From the IMG/VR virus record IMGVR_UViG_3300029263_000187, positions 1 to 28,991 of that record: DNA of 28,991 bases; one strand, 5' to 3'. The notes below the pieces were generated by a model. It saw nothing but the letters and a program-made list of their open reading frames with translations. It was not told the DNA's origin and made no database searches. This DNA comes from a virus. Below are positions 21,339 to 28,991 of this stretch, one piece after another. Each line of letters begins with the position of its first letter. Positions within the stretch are counted from its first letter, which is position 1. The translations under genes were made by a program, and so were the position numbers.

Positions 21339-24176
21339 TCAGTATCCGTGGTGATCATTCACTGGGATTAGGTTTACCCTCGACGCACGATCACGCCTTG
21401 CTTGTAGTATCACCATCATTGCTTTTCTTGCTTTTTTATTTTCAGGGCCGTTGCCTAATCGAATATGACCCGTTTCAAGTTCTTCTAAAAAGTCCATCAT
21501 GTTTCTTGGTTCGTGGTCGAGCTTTCTTGTATAACCGTTATGATCTTGCGGTTTGTCATAACGGTAATAGCCCCTCTGGAACTCGTCCAGCCAATTCTTA
21601 TTCACACGGTTGACCCATTTTGCGCCGTCGGGGTCTAAACCTATCGCGTCAAACACTTGGGCGTCAGCAGTGGTTCCGACAAGATTGCTGCCGGTGCCGC
21701 GCATACTCTCCCAATACGGTTTTTTATACGGACTAAGTAGTGTATAATCTGGCATTACGCCTGAACCCTTTTTGGCCGTTACGACAGGGGCATTTTCCGT
21801 TCCGCTAGAAACCAATTCCTCTGCGTTTTTAAGTTTAAACCCAGTCGGTGATGAAGGGTCACGCACGTACACGCCCCCCACTTGGAATTGCATATTTTCT
21901 GCACGCGCTATTATGTCGTCGTCGCTGTCGATTACCGTATAGCCTTGCTTGCCACGGTTCCAAATTAAAAAGTCCGGCTCTTTGCTAGGTTTGGCTGCGC
22001 GAACTTTGTCACGGAGATCGTCTAGCATGACACGCATCGCGCCCAAGCCTGCCATTTCATCCTGCATGTTCAGAACTTCACCGACTTGAGGCGTTTGCAA
22101 GTCTATTCTTATCACTTTGCGCTGGGTTTCTATAGTATCAATAAGCGTGTTAAGCTGTGCCTGCGCGGCTGCGATTGTTGCTGGGTTATCGTCAGGGCTT
22201 AGAGACTGCATTGCATTGATGTAAGGCTGGATCATGCTTGCAAGAATATTTACTTTATCTGACGCATACTCCGTTACGCTTTGCCCCGGCTTCACTAAAC
22301 TTTTTCCGTCCATTATCGTAGCAATGTAAGTGCGCTTGAAATCTGCACGATAAGTCTCTTTACCCACTAAGCCAAGATTACCAGCCACTATGTTTATCGT
22401 CTGATTAAACTCTTGCAAGTCCTCTGCGGGATCAATGTCTTTGTTACTAATATCTCTGGATATAGCTTCAATAATGTCATCTATTTGATCGGCTTGTATG
22501 CCATAACTTGCGTTCAATACTTGCAAGACTTTGTACGCAATACTGTCTTTGCCGCCACTTGACTCAGCAAGTGCAGCAAGTCGATTAGTAACCGCTGCCT
22601 CATTTTCTAAAACAATTTTGTCTGCTGTCTCTGTAGCCGTCGTTACAGTCTGGTCATATACGCCAACACGGGCGTTACCAATTTGATCCGAGAACCACGC
22701 CCAGTCGTTCGCCCAGCTTTTATTGCTTGGGTCAGCTTCGTTCATACTCGCGTATGGAGAAAGATTGTTTTCTCCTCGAAGGCGGTTCACCTCAGTGAAA
22801 ACCTTTTCCTTTGTGTTTTGGTCGTAAGGGCGTTGAATAAGTTCAGCCATATAGGTTTGCCCGCCGTTGTCGTCCACTCTCGCACGGACAGCATTTTGGT
22901 AATTGGTTACGTCAACACGGGCTTCTAATATGTTGTCTCGTGTAGAGGCAGAAGTTAAGGCCGTCACGATCTGTTTTTTTAATAAGTCTTTTGCGGTTAG
23001 AGTATTTCCCTCGCCCATGTCTTTCCACCGCACACGCGAGAAGTCGAACCCTAAAGTACCCATTAGCGTATCGGCATGTTCTTCAATCGTTTCATCACGA
23101 TCCAGCCAGTCGTAGTCTGACTTTGGAGCAAGGGTTATTGTACTGAGCAATTTTGCTGTCTGTTCGTTTTCGTAAGTCGTAAGTGCGTTTTGCGATCCTG
23201 AGAGCACAATGTTGCGAATTACGGCCATACCAGAAGCACCCAATTCTTTTGGGTCGATGTTGTATTTATCTAAAATGCTAATAACTTCTGCGTTAAGAGC
23301 CTCTCCGTTGCTGTAAAGGTCTTTGTTGAAATCAAGCCCGCGTGCATACGTCTGTGCTTTGCCAAGGTTGCCAGACTGCCACAAAACATAATCAGATGTT
23401 GCGTTTTCTCTTACGCGGTCAAGAAAGGTGGGATCGACTGGCACATCGGATGGAAGCGAACGAGTGTATAAATTGACTGCGTGTGCGATAGCGTCGGCCT
23501 TGACTGTAATATCTCCAAATATTTTTGCGTGCTGATCGCCTATTGCGGTTGTCGCTTTCTCATGGGCGTTACGAATGTAGGTGCGTCGGTTGGACTCCAT
23601 ATTTGCACGAAGTTCTTCTTGCATCCACAATGGCGATTGAGAGACAACCCCGTCAATGCCCTCTTGAGTTACATATTGCGACACGTTGCGCGATGCCATG
23701 TAGTTTGTAATCACTTTTTCGTTCGTAAGCCTCAGAAATTTCTTCGCCTGCTCTGGGCCAAACTTTTTAACAATAGCGGCGAACGGGCCTTTCTGTGATA
23801 TACTGTTCCACGTTTTTGTGTCGTTAGGATCAGAACCCTCGTAAAAAGACATAACCGATTGCATGTTGGCAATAGATGCGCTTTCGTTTCCAAGAACAGT
23901 CGAGCGTTCGTTTTCTTGTTTGTCGGCTTGTATTGCGCCTAGTCGAGATGACGTTTCATTGATGACGTTCTCAGACGGCAAACTCTTTCCGTAAAAGAAA
24001 TCACCGCCCGCTAGGTTCCGCTTCATGCCCTCAAGGTCTTCGACTGACGCATCTACGCCAAGCTCAGACTGCGTCTTCACGTAGCTGTTGAACGCGGCCA
24101 TGTTGTCGCTACGTCGTTTCTGTATGCGATCTTCTTTGTTGTCGCGTGCCTTGAGAAAAGCTGCACCTATACGCAT
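21339..24176 (-). CDS. Internal virion-type protein (945 aa)
   Basis: A long, mostly helical, charged protein with no signal peptide or clear membrane segment. The N-terminal 60 residues are rich in Lys, Arg and Asp (MRIGAAFLKARDNKEDRIQKRR). The C-terminal part turns to a beta-type pattern (GKQGYTVIDSDDDI, GGVYVRDPSSPTGFKL) and a basic tail. No enzyme motif was recognised. Its size, helical content, low similarity and place between a 304-residue protein and the giant protein parallel T7 gp15 in the ejection core, so an internal virion or DNA-ejection role is inferred. The start ATG shares one base with the upstream stop (TAATG), showing tight coupling. A tail-hub or other structural protein is the alternative. 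Confidence 0.7.
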   Translation of the reverse strand: MRIGAAFLKARDNKEDRIQKRRSDNMAAFNSYVKTQSELGVDASVEDLEGMKRNLAGGDFFYGKSLPSENVINETSSRLGAIQADKQENERSTVLGNESASIANMQSVMSFYEGSDPNDTKTWNSISQKGPFAAIVKKFGPEQAKKFLRLTNEKVITNYMASRNVSQYVTQEGIDGVVSQSPLWMQEELRANMESNRRTYIRNAHEKATTAIGDQHAKIFGDITVKADAIAHAVNLYTRSLPSDVPVDPTFLDRVRENATSDYVLWQSGNLGKAQTYARGLDFNKDLYSNGEALNAEVISILDKYNIDPKELGASGMAVIRNIVLSGSQNALTTYENEQTAKLLSTITLAPKSDYDWLDRDETIEEHADTLMGTLGFDFSRVRWKDMGEGNTLTAKDLLKKQIVTALTSASTRDNILEARVDVTNYQNAVRARVDDNGGQTYMAELIQRPYDQNTKEKVFTEVNRLRGENNLSPYASMNEADPSNKSWANDWAWFSDQIGNARVGVYDQTVTTATETADKIVLENEAAVTNRLAALAESSGGKDSIAYKVLQVLNASYGIQADQIDDIIEAISRDISNKDIDPAEDLQEFNQTINIVAGNLGLVGKETYRADFKRTYIATIMDGKSLVKPGQSVTEYASDKVNILASMIQPYINAMQSLSPDDNPATIAAAQAQLNTLIDTIETQRKVIRIDLQTPQVGEVLNMQDEMAGLGAMRVMLDDLRDKVRAAKPSKEPDFLIWNRGKQGYTVIDSDDDIIARAENMQFQVGGVYVRDPSSPTGFKLKNAEELVSSGTENAPVVTAKKGSGVMPDYTLLSPYKKPYWESMRGTGSNLVGTTADAQVFDAIGLDPDGAKWVNRVNKNWLDEFQRGYYRYDKPQDHNGYTRKLDHEPRNMMDFLEELETGHIRLGNGPENKKARKAMMVILQARRDRASRVNLIPVNDHHGY

Positions 24177-25090
24177 TAACCAATCCCCGCCGCTGTTTTC
24201 AGACTGCCGACTTTGTCACCCGCCAAAGCCTCTAGTGAAGCCAAGTATCTAGCGTCTGAACCTTGCCCTGTGTCTGTTCGATCAGTCCTGTTGCCAAAGC
24301 CGTAGCCCATATTCGGGGCCAGCTTCTCGCTAAAGTTTGCCATAGTGTCACCGAATACCGCTTGGCTGTCATTGAAGTTAGCTGATGTCGTGTCAGCAAA
24401 ATTCGTCATGCTGTTAGAGGCATTTTGCATATTAGCAGACGCATTGTTGGTCATCATACCGCTTTCCAAAGTCGCGGCCTTGCCAAAGACATTGGTGATC
24501 TCGTCGAAGGTTCCTTGCCGACTAGAATTTACCGCGTCAGCATAGCCCTTGCTGCGGTTGATAGCCGCGTCAAAAGCGGTCTGGTCTATCGTGCCAAGTT
24601 GATCCGCGCTCCTATTGATTAACGCCGCCTGCTCGTCGGTAAACTGCGTAGACCTGTCCATGCCACGACGTATCGCAGACGCCTCAGTCTGAGACGCGAC
24701 TAGGTTTACTGTATCGTAGTAGTCGTCCATCATTTGACCACGGAACGACTGGTAGTTTTTGGTGATTTCCGCGCCATCCACTGTCGCTCTAGGGCCAAGT
24801 TTAGCCATCGACGACTTGAGTGCTGTGTCCATTGTCCCAATACGCTGAAGTATGCGGTCACGGTACGCGGCTTCGTCGGCTGCTGATTGCGCGGCCATTG
24901 ATAGCTGCGCCTCGGCAACTTGCCGCTGCATGTTTGCGACTTCTTTCATCGCGGCTTCATCTACTTTGCTCTGTCGATACGAATACCCCATATCGAACAG
25001 AGAGCCGTAGGCTTGCGTGCGAAATGCGTCCTTGCCCTGCGGATCATCGTAGTAGCTAGAAGCTACCTTCCCAAGTGTTTCTCCGAACAT
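24176..25090 (-). CDS. Internal virion-type helical protein (304 aa)
   Basis: The start ATG 25090 has AGGAG six bases upstream, overlapping the stop of the previous gene. The N-terminal 110 residues are long helices rich in Ala, Gln and Glu (EVANMQRQVAEAQLSMAAQSA). The middle carries YDTVNLVASQTEASAIRRGMDRSTQ. The C-terminal third is rich in Asn, Ser, Met and Phe with repeat-like NMQNASNSMTNFADTTSANFN, typical of flexible virion proteins. By place and size it parallels T7 gp14, the smallest ejection protein, with the 945- and 4052-residue proteins after it. No motif gives an activity. A scaffold or tail component remains possible. Confidence 0.65.
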   Translation of the reverse strand: MFGETLGKVASSYYDDPQGKDAFRTQAYGSLFDMGYSYRQSKVDEAAMKEVANMQRQVAEAQLSMAAQSAADEAAYRDRILQRIGTMDTALKSSMAKLGPRATVDGAEITKNYQSFRGQMMDDYYDTVNLVASQTEASAIRRGMDRSTQFTDEQAALINRSADQLGTIDQTAFDAAINRSKGYADAVNSSRQGTFDEITNVFGKAATLESGMMTNNASANMQNASNSMTNFADTTSANFNDSQAVFGDTMANFSEKLAPNMGYGFGNRTDRTDTGQGSDARYLASLEALAGDKVGSLKTAAGIG

Positions 25091-25099
25091 GCCTTACTC

Positions 25100-25786
25100 C
25101 TAGCTCATTCTGCGCCCAAAGCCCGTGCGCGGCGAACTCAAATTACGTGACAGGCTTCCAGTGCCTTGCAATGATGCGGGTCGAGAGCCGGGTACAAAGC
25201 CTTGGTTCTGACCACCGCCCGCCGTCGCAAGGGTGTAATCCAAGTCGTCGATAACTGCTTGTCCCGGCAATGGCTGCTCATTAGTCGTAGCCACGTCAGA
25301 AGCCATCTCCGTGCCGACTACGTTAGTCTGCTCCATGCTGCCCTCCGGCATTACGCCTCCCTCGACACCAGCTTCGCCGCCAATAATCCTATTGCCAAAT
25401 CCTTCGCCGCCTTCGCCTGTAGCTTGAAGGTTTTGGTTTGCGACAACAGCGTCCATACTTGGCAAGCCTTCGGCCTGTTCGTACTGATCACCTAAGAATG
25501 ACGCGCCCGCCCTCTGCTCCTCGAAGGGCTGGAACATCTGGCTTGCGCCTTCGCCACCTAACACCATCGTCAAGTCGTCGTCGCCCATGCCAGGGATCGA
25601 CGAAGACGCTTCTTTCCTAATGTACTCGCCCTGATTGTCGGGCGTCTCACCGTAATTGTTAGTGATGTATGTCTTCGCCATGCTGCCGTCTGGAACAGTC
25701 GGGCCTGTCGTCGCTGGTGTTGGTGTAACCGCTGGTGTTGCTGTAACCGCTGGTGCGCCGCCGCCGCCGCCGCCAAATCCACCCAT
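25100..25786 (-). CDS. Low-complexity Gly/Pro-rich virion-type protein (228 aa)
   Basis: The protein starts MGGFGGGGGG, then has a Pro/Thr/Ala repeat (TATPAVTPTPATTG), and is acidic, Gly-rich and probably disordered for most of its length (EGGEGFGNRIIGGEAGVEGG). It ends in a basic Arg/Ser tail (LSSPRTGFGRRMS). No enzyme motif, signal peptide or membrane segment is seen. ATG 25786 has AGGAG seven bases upstream and lies ten bases after the previous stop. The make-up and place suggest a minor virion protein or a linker for the ejection complex. Function unknown. Confidence 0.65.
   Translation of the reverse strand: MGGFGGGGGGAPAVTATPAVTPTPATTGPTVPDGSMAKTYITNNYGETPDNQGEYIRKEASSSIPGMGDDDLTMVLGGEGASQMFQPFEEQRAGASFLGDQYEQAEGLPSMDAVVANQNLQATGEGGEGFGNRIIGGEAGVEGGVMPEGSMEQTNVVGTEMASDVATTNEQPLPGQAVIDDLDYTLATAGGGQNQGFVPGSRPASLQGTGSLSRNLSSPRTGFGRRMS
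25712..25774. repeat. 18-bp tandem repeat and (GCC)6 run at the 5' end of the 228-residue gene
   Basis: Two 18-base units, 25712-25729 and 25730-25747, differ at one base, and a partial third follows to about 25755. Six GCC triplets run from 25757 to 25774. They encode the Pro/Thr/Val and poly-Gly stretches near the protein start. Such runs can change length by slippage. Confidence 0.7.
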
Positions 25787-25796
25787 GTCGCTTCTC

Positions 25797-27416
25797 CTAT
25801 CCTATGACAACGCCTACGCGCTTGTCGTTTAATCCTGCTCGACGAGTGCTGCGTCGCTGCTGCAAACTGTTGACTGGCCGTAGCATAGCACTTCCGTAGT
25901 CGCGGTTCGTCCCACCTGACTGCAAATACCGAACGCCTTTATTATCTGGCTGTGCATTGAACAGGGGATTGTTGGACGCGCTGATCGTTGGCGCACCCGT
26001 TAAATCGACTGGCTGAACAGAGTTAGGGTTGGCGCGTTTCGCGTTAGCCAGCAACCAAGCCTCGTAATCAAAGTCTGATGGTGCCGCTGCCAAGTCAGTT
26101 GCCGTCGCGGAAAGGCCGTCGTTGTTTAGCGTTGATACCGCTGGAGCCACTGTGGGGGCAGTAGGGGCTACGGATGAGTTTTCGTTGCCGTCGGACAGGG
26201 ACGCGCCGAAACCGCTTGGCTGCTCGTCTTTGCCCACCTTCCATGCGGGTGTAATGTCGCTGCTCATAACATTTGGGTTCAAGCCAAACTTCTCGCTCAA
26301 GAACCCGCCGACTGCCTTGCCGCCTTGCTCTGACGCAATGATGCCTGTGCTAACCGCGCCAGCCGTTGCCTGACCAACGCTGCCAGTGGCCTCATACAAA
26401 GCCTTGCCCACTTTGGGTGCGGCATATCCCGCAAGTTGGTCGCCTACAAAGCCGCCAGCCATGTTCTTGAAGTCAAAAGATGAGGTGCTGGTCATGCCTG
26501 TGCCATAGCCGTCTACGGGCGTGCCGTAATTGTTCATAGTTTTGTAGTCGGTGCCGACAGCTAACGCACTTCCAATCGGGCCTCCTATGCCTCCTAGAAC
26601 CACGCCTTCGATCATGTTAGCCAAGCCGCCACCAAACCGTTGCGCCCAAGTCGTAGTGCCGACGTTGCCTGCTGCGTCGGCTTCTAGCTTAGATCGGAAC
26701 GGCCCACGATTGTAGGCTTTGGAGAGTGCGGCAAAGTTATCTTGCTGCTGGTTTCTACTAAAGTCTGACCCAAGATATGTCGAAGACAACGTCGAGCCAA
26801 GTGCTGTGCCAAGAGGATCGTCAAAAGTCGCGCCGGGGAAACGTCGAACATTGGTGCCGAGGTAGCTTTCGCGCATGGCATCGGCCAGCATCTTTGTGTA
26901 CTCTTGGCGTTGTTTTGCGGTTGCAGTCGTGTTTCCGAACGCTGCATTTGTTAAGCCGTATCCATCATTCAGGGCCATCCTGTTCGTGCCAAGGCCCGCC
27001 GCAATCAGCGCGGGGCTAATGCTTTCAGTCGCACCCGTTTGGCCTGCAAGCCAAGTCGCCTCGGCTGCGGTTCGTGCAGTATTGTACTTCTGGGAGCTAC
27101 CGTAGTCGTTGCTGGCCTGATCTTGTATATTTGCATACTTGCCAGACAAGACAGGGTTTTTGTTGCCGTCTAGGACTGCGTTACCATAGCGATCGACTAC
27201 GCCTTTGTGACCTTTGGGATCGAAGCCAGCGCGACTAAGCTGGTGCGAGAGGTAGTCGTCTGACCCAGTATCGCCTTGAAACTGTTTGGCAGGGTTGGCT
27301 ACCTTTGGGTACTCGACAGTCCGTGGCCGCATCTTTGGGCGTTTGCTAGTCTTTAGGTCTGGATTTCCACCTTCATTTTTATCACTGCTGTCGTCGTCGC
27401 TTCCACCAAAACACAT
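25797..27416 (-). CDS. Virion-type protein with MCFGG start and Gly-rich hydrophobic core (539 aa)
   Basis: ATG 27416 is chosen: it has AGAGGA nine bases upstream and lies two bases after the upstream stop. A longer frame to 27557 would run deep inside the acetyltransferase gene. The protein begins MCFGGSDDDSSDKNEGG, has an acidic, then basic N-terminus, a Tyr/Asn/Gly-rich middle and a Gly-rich hydrophobic segment (GGGLANMIEGVVLGGIGGPIGSALAVG) about two-fifths in from the N-terminus that may act in membrane contact. Near the end come Ala/Pro-rich linkers and a basic tail. MCxGG-type starts recur in virion proteins of podoviruses. No enzyme motif was recognised. It belongs to the structural operon and may be an internal or tail-tube protein. 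Confidence 0.65.
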   Translation of the reverse strand: MCFGGSDDDSSDKNEGGNPDLKTSKRPKMRPRTVEYPKVANPAKQFQGDTGSDDYLSHQLSRAGFDPKGHKGVVDRYGNAVLDGNKNPVLSGKYANIQDQASNDYGSSQKYNTARTAAEATWLAGQTGATESISPALIAAGLGTNRMALNDGYGLTNAAFGNTTATAKQRQEYTKMLADAMRESYLGTNVRRFPGATFDDPLGTALGSTLSSTYLGSDFSRNQQQDNFAALSKAYNRGPFRSKLEADAAGNVGTTTWAQRFGGGLANMIEGVVLGGIGGPIGSALAVGTDYKTMNNYGTPVDGYGTGMTSTSSFDFKNMAGGFVGDQLAGYAAPKVGKALYEATGSVGQATAGAVSTGIIASEQGGKAVGGFLSEKFGLNPNVMSSDITPAWKVGKDEQPSGFGASLSDGNENSSVAPTAPTVAPAVSTLNNDGLSATATDLAAAPSDFDYEAWLLANAKRANPNSVQPVDLTGAPTISASNNPLFNAQPDNKGVRYLQSGGTNRDYGSAMLRPVNSLQQRRSTRRAGLNDKRVGVVIG

Positions 27417-27417
27417 A

Positions 27418-27870
27418 TTACAAATTCCTCTGAAAAATGTAGCCAGTCTGGGTGTAACCATATTTCTCGGCAAACTTACCCCATCGGTCATCCACGCCAT
27501 TATTACATGGCATAAACAACATGACTTCGGCTTCCATGTATCTCGCCCAATGTTCAAACTTCTTCATAAACCTAGACGCCGCCGACGAGCCACGGTGCAG
27601 CGGGTGTATATACATGCACTGCTCGACGGCGAGCTTGGTCGTGCCAAAGTAATGCTCTGTAAGGCTGGCTAAAAACCAACCGACGATCCCGTCTTCGTTC
27701 ACCGCGACTAGAGATAGCTTATCTCCATCAGCGTAATAGTTTGTAAGCATGGCACTGACTTTATCTAAGTCGTAGTTTGAATGACTAAACACGCCCTCGG
27801 CGTGCATGATCTTTCCCATCTCTGTGAGCGTATCGAGGTCTTCAAACTCAGCGAGCCTTACCCTGATCAT
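27418..27870 (-). CDS. GNAT-family N-acetyltransferase, copy 1 (150 aa)
   Basis: The GNAT pattern is visible: an N-terminal VRLAEFEDLDTLTEMG helix, the central VGWFLASLTEHYFG strand, then EQCMYIHPLHRGSSAASRFMKKF, which supplies the acetyl-CoA-binding motif A strand and helix, and a C-terminal KYGYTQTGYIFQR strand. These enzymes move acetyl from acetyl-CoA to an amine; the substrate here is unknown. It is clearly related to the next gene (shared VRLAE, VGxFLA, YFG, EQxMYI, RG, FM, HWA). Start ATG 27870 is in an ATGA overlap with the upstream copy. Small GNAT genes among structural genes are seen in other marine podoviruses and may modify a virion or host protein. Confidence 0.85.
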   Translation of the reverse strand: MIRVRLAEFEDLDTLTEMGKIMHAEGVFSHSNYDLDKVSAMLTNYYADGDKLSLVAVNEDGIVGWFLASLTEHYFGTTKLAVEQCMYIHPLHRGSSAASRFMKKFEHWARYMEAEVMLFMPCNNGVDDRWGKFAEKYGYTQTGYIFQRNL

Positions 27871-28322
27871 GGCGTCCTCCCGTACATTGGGCCGACGTAG
27901 TCGTACCCTAAACGCTTTGCGATAATGTCGAAGCCTGAGTGGACAGAAACAGTCGGGGCAAAGAACGCGCCTTTACACTTATTCAACTTAGCCCAGTGTC
28001 TAAACTCACGCATAAAGTTCATGGCGACCTTAATGTTTCCACGCGCTTTAGGGTCAATATACATCAAGTTTTGCTCGGCTATGAGATCATGGCCGAAGTA
28101 TGTCTTGTTGATCTGAGCAAGAAAAAAACCCACGACCTCACTGTCTTTCTCGTAGACCAGAAACATCCAGTCGGGTTGGTGAAACGCACGCTTTGCGTGA
28201 TGCGTCATTTCTACTTCGTCTATGTCGTAGTCTTTGTAGTAGCCCTCGCGGATCATATCTATTCCGAGGGCTACACACTTTTCTAAGTCTTTGTCTTCGG
28301 CAAGCCGGACGACATCGCTCAT
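27867..28322 (-). CDS. GNAT-family N-acetyltransferase, copy 2 (151 aa)
   Basis: Same plan as the downstream copy: VRLAEDKDLEKCVALG, VVGFFLAQINKTYFG, EQNLMYIDPKARGNIKVAMNFMREFRHWAK and a C-terminal LGYDYVGPMYGR strand. In the motif A loop it reads ARGNIKVA rather than the usual Q/R-x-x-G-x-G/A, as in copy 1 (HRGSSAA), so acetyl-CoA binding may be non-standard in both. ATG 28322 overlaps the previous stop by ATGA. The two copies appear to come from an old duplication, as identity is moderate but spread along the whole length. Substrates may differ. Confidence 0.83.
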   Translation of the reverse strand: MSDVVRLAEDKDLEKCVALGIDMIREGYYKDYDIDEVEMTHHAKRAFHQPDWMFLVYEKDSEVVGFFLAQINKTYFGHDLIAEQNLMYIDPKARGNIKVAMNFMREFRHWAKLNKCKGAFFAPTVSVHSGFDIIAKRLGYDYVGPMYGRTP

Positions 28323-28991
28323 GCAAGTATCATGTTTCCAAAGCCCATGCCCAAGCCCTTACGCCTGCTCGAACCTTTGATCGCACGGGCAAAGGCACTC
28401 TGATCTTGTGGGTTGGTCATGCCTGTGTACCTGTACTCGCCCGTCTCTCTGTCGCGCACGCGGTCTTGGTAGGTCACGCCTTGCGGCAGAACCGTTGGCA
28501 TTATCGGCGCGATGGGTGCTTCTTGCGGTAAAGTTGCAGACAGATTAGGACGCTGATTTTGATCGAATTGATCAGTGAAGTCGGACATCTGGGCAATAGC
28601 TGGCATCTTCGTCGCAGTAGGGTTTTTAATATTCAGTGGAGAAAAGTTGCTCTGTACAGGTGCCAGCATTTGACCAATACCAGCACCAGAAACCGCGTAC
28701 TTTAAACCCTTTCCGCTGAAGTTACCAAAGGCATCCATCGCTGCGGAACCCAAGTCTTTAAAGGTGCCATCGGCTGTTTTGTAGTTTTCTAGCGTAGGGT
28801 TTTTTGGCATCTCTGCGTAGCCCTCGTTGCCTTTCGGTAGCTCCGACGCCTTTACATTGGCTCGGTTTTCTAGGTAGTTGCCCACACCGTAGCCAAGGCC
28901 AGCACCCGCGCCTGTCGCAAGTGCAGTCTTAGTGTCTTGCCCAAAGAGATATTTAGACGCGGCTGCGGTGCCAACACCCGTGAGCGCGGCC
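28319..28991 (-). CDS. Gly/Ala-rich virion-type protein, 5' end beyond the right edge (at least 223 aa)
   Basis: The frame ends at TGA 28321-28319 and stays open to the right edge of the window, so the real start is outside. A GTG at 28885 is possible, but in-frame coding upstream of it (SKYLFGQDTKTALATGAGAGLGYGVG) matches the Gly/Ala-rich N-terminal segment common to small podovirus virion proteins and should be part of this gene. The middle is Pro/Asn/Thr-rich and probably flexible, and the C-terminus has a tidy YQDRVRDRETGEYRYTGMTNP segment then a basic Gly/Met tail. No enzyme motif seen. A minor structural protein is the best guess. Confidence 0.65.
   Translation of the reverse strand, partial: AALTGVGTAAASKYLFGQDTKTALATGAGAGLGYGVGNYLENRANVKASELPKGNEGYAEMPKNPTLENYKTADGTFKDLGSAAMDAFGNFSGKGLKYAVSGAGIGQMLAPVQSNFSPLNIKNPTATKMPAIAQMSDFTDQFDQNQRPNLSATLPQEAPIAPIMPTVLPQGVTYQDRVRDRETGEYRYTGMTNPQDQSAFARAIKGSSRRKGLGMGFGNMILA

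Noticed and set aside
25757-25774. Microsatellite as a phase-variation switch
   Set aside because: The GCC units are triplets, so length change keeps the frame and would only alter the poly-Gly stretch.
27417-27557. N-terminal 47-residue extension of the 539-residue virion protein
   Set aside because: It would overlap the acetyltransferase gene by 140 bases and has no ribosome site; ATG 27416 has AGAGGA nine bases upstream.

Overview
This window is a stretch of a tailed bacteriophage genome, most likely a podovirus-like phage of a marine alphaproteobacterium. The phage origin is clear from a complete lysis cassette, a primase-helicase with phage recombination genes, and a run of very large low-similarity virion proteins, all packed with 1-20 base overlaps. 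The host guess rests on a holin that looks like the gene-transfer-agent 3TM family, typical of Alphaproteobacteria, and on a very strong lack of GANTC, the site methylated by CcrM in that class. No integrase, transposon, tRNA, rRNA or CRISPR array was seen. Capsid, portal, terminase and DNA polymerase genes are not in the window and presumably lie beyond its edges.

Layout. (1) 1-3611, minus strand: a Cro-like regulator, a primase-polymerase/helicase, a hairpin-rich spacer, an HTH/zinc-ribbon protein, a PD-(D/E)XK endonuclease and small Cys-rich proteins, running off the left edge. (2) 3612-3772: divergent control region with inverted repeats. (3) 3773-7118, plus strand: a recombination/nucleotide module with a small conserved-type protein, a Sak4-like RecA-fold ATPase, an SSB-like protein ending in DDDIPF, a Cas4-like 4Fe-4S exonuclease, a small coiled-coil protein and a dNMP kinase. 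An attenuator-like hairpin sits before the exonuclease. (4) 7119-7220: convergent terminator region. (5) 7221-9093, minus strand: lysis cassette with two small membrane proteins, a previously easy-to-miss 58-codon gene with a GTG start, a T7-lysozyme-type amidase and a C-terminally anchored coiled-coil protein. (6) 9093-28991, minus strand: a 4052-residue giant protein, then 945-, 304-, 228- and 539-residue virion-type proteins, two tandem GNAT acetyltransferases and a partial Gly/Ala-rich protein cut by the right edge.

How it fits together. On the minus strand transcription from the right runs through putative internal virion (ejection) proteins of increasing size (304, 945, 4052 residues), in the same relative order as T7 gp14-gp15-gp16, then into lysis. 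The giant protein is the highlight: it carries an HExxH metallopeptidase site, a segment that looks like an ADP-ribosyltransferase of the polyvalent-protein type, and a C-terminal region like LPD38. This suggests that enzymatic effectors enter the cell with the DNA. Replication and recombination genes are transcribed away from each other from one control region beside a small repressor-like gene. Function calls are from motif reading only; no database search was run.
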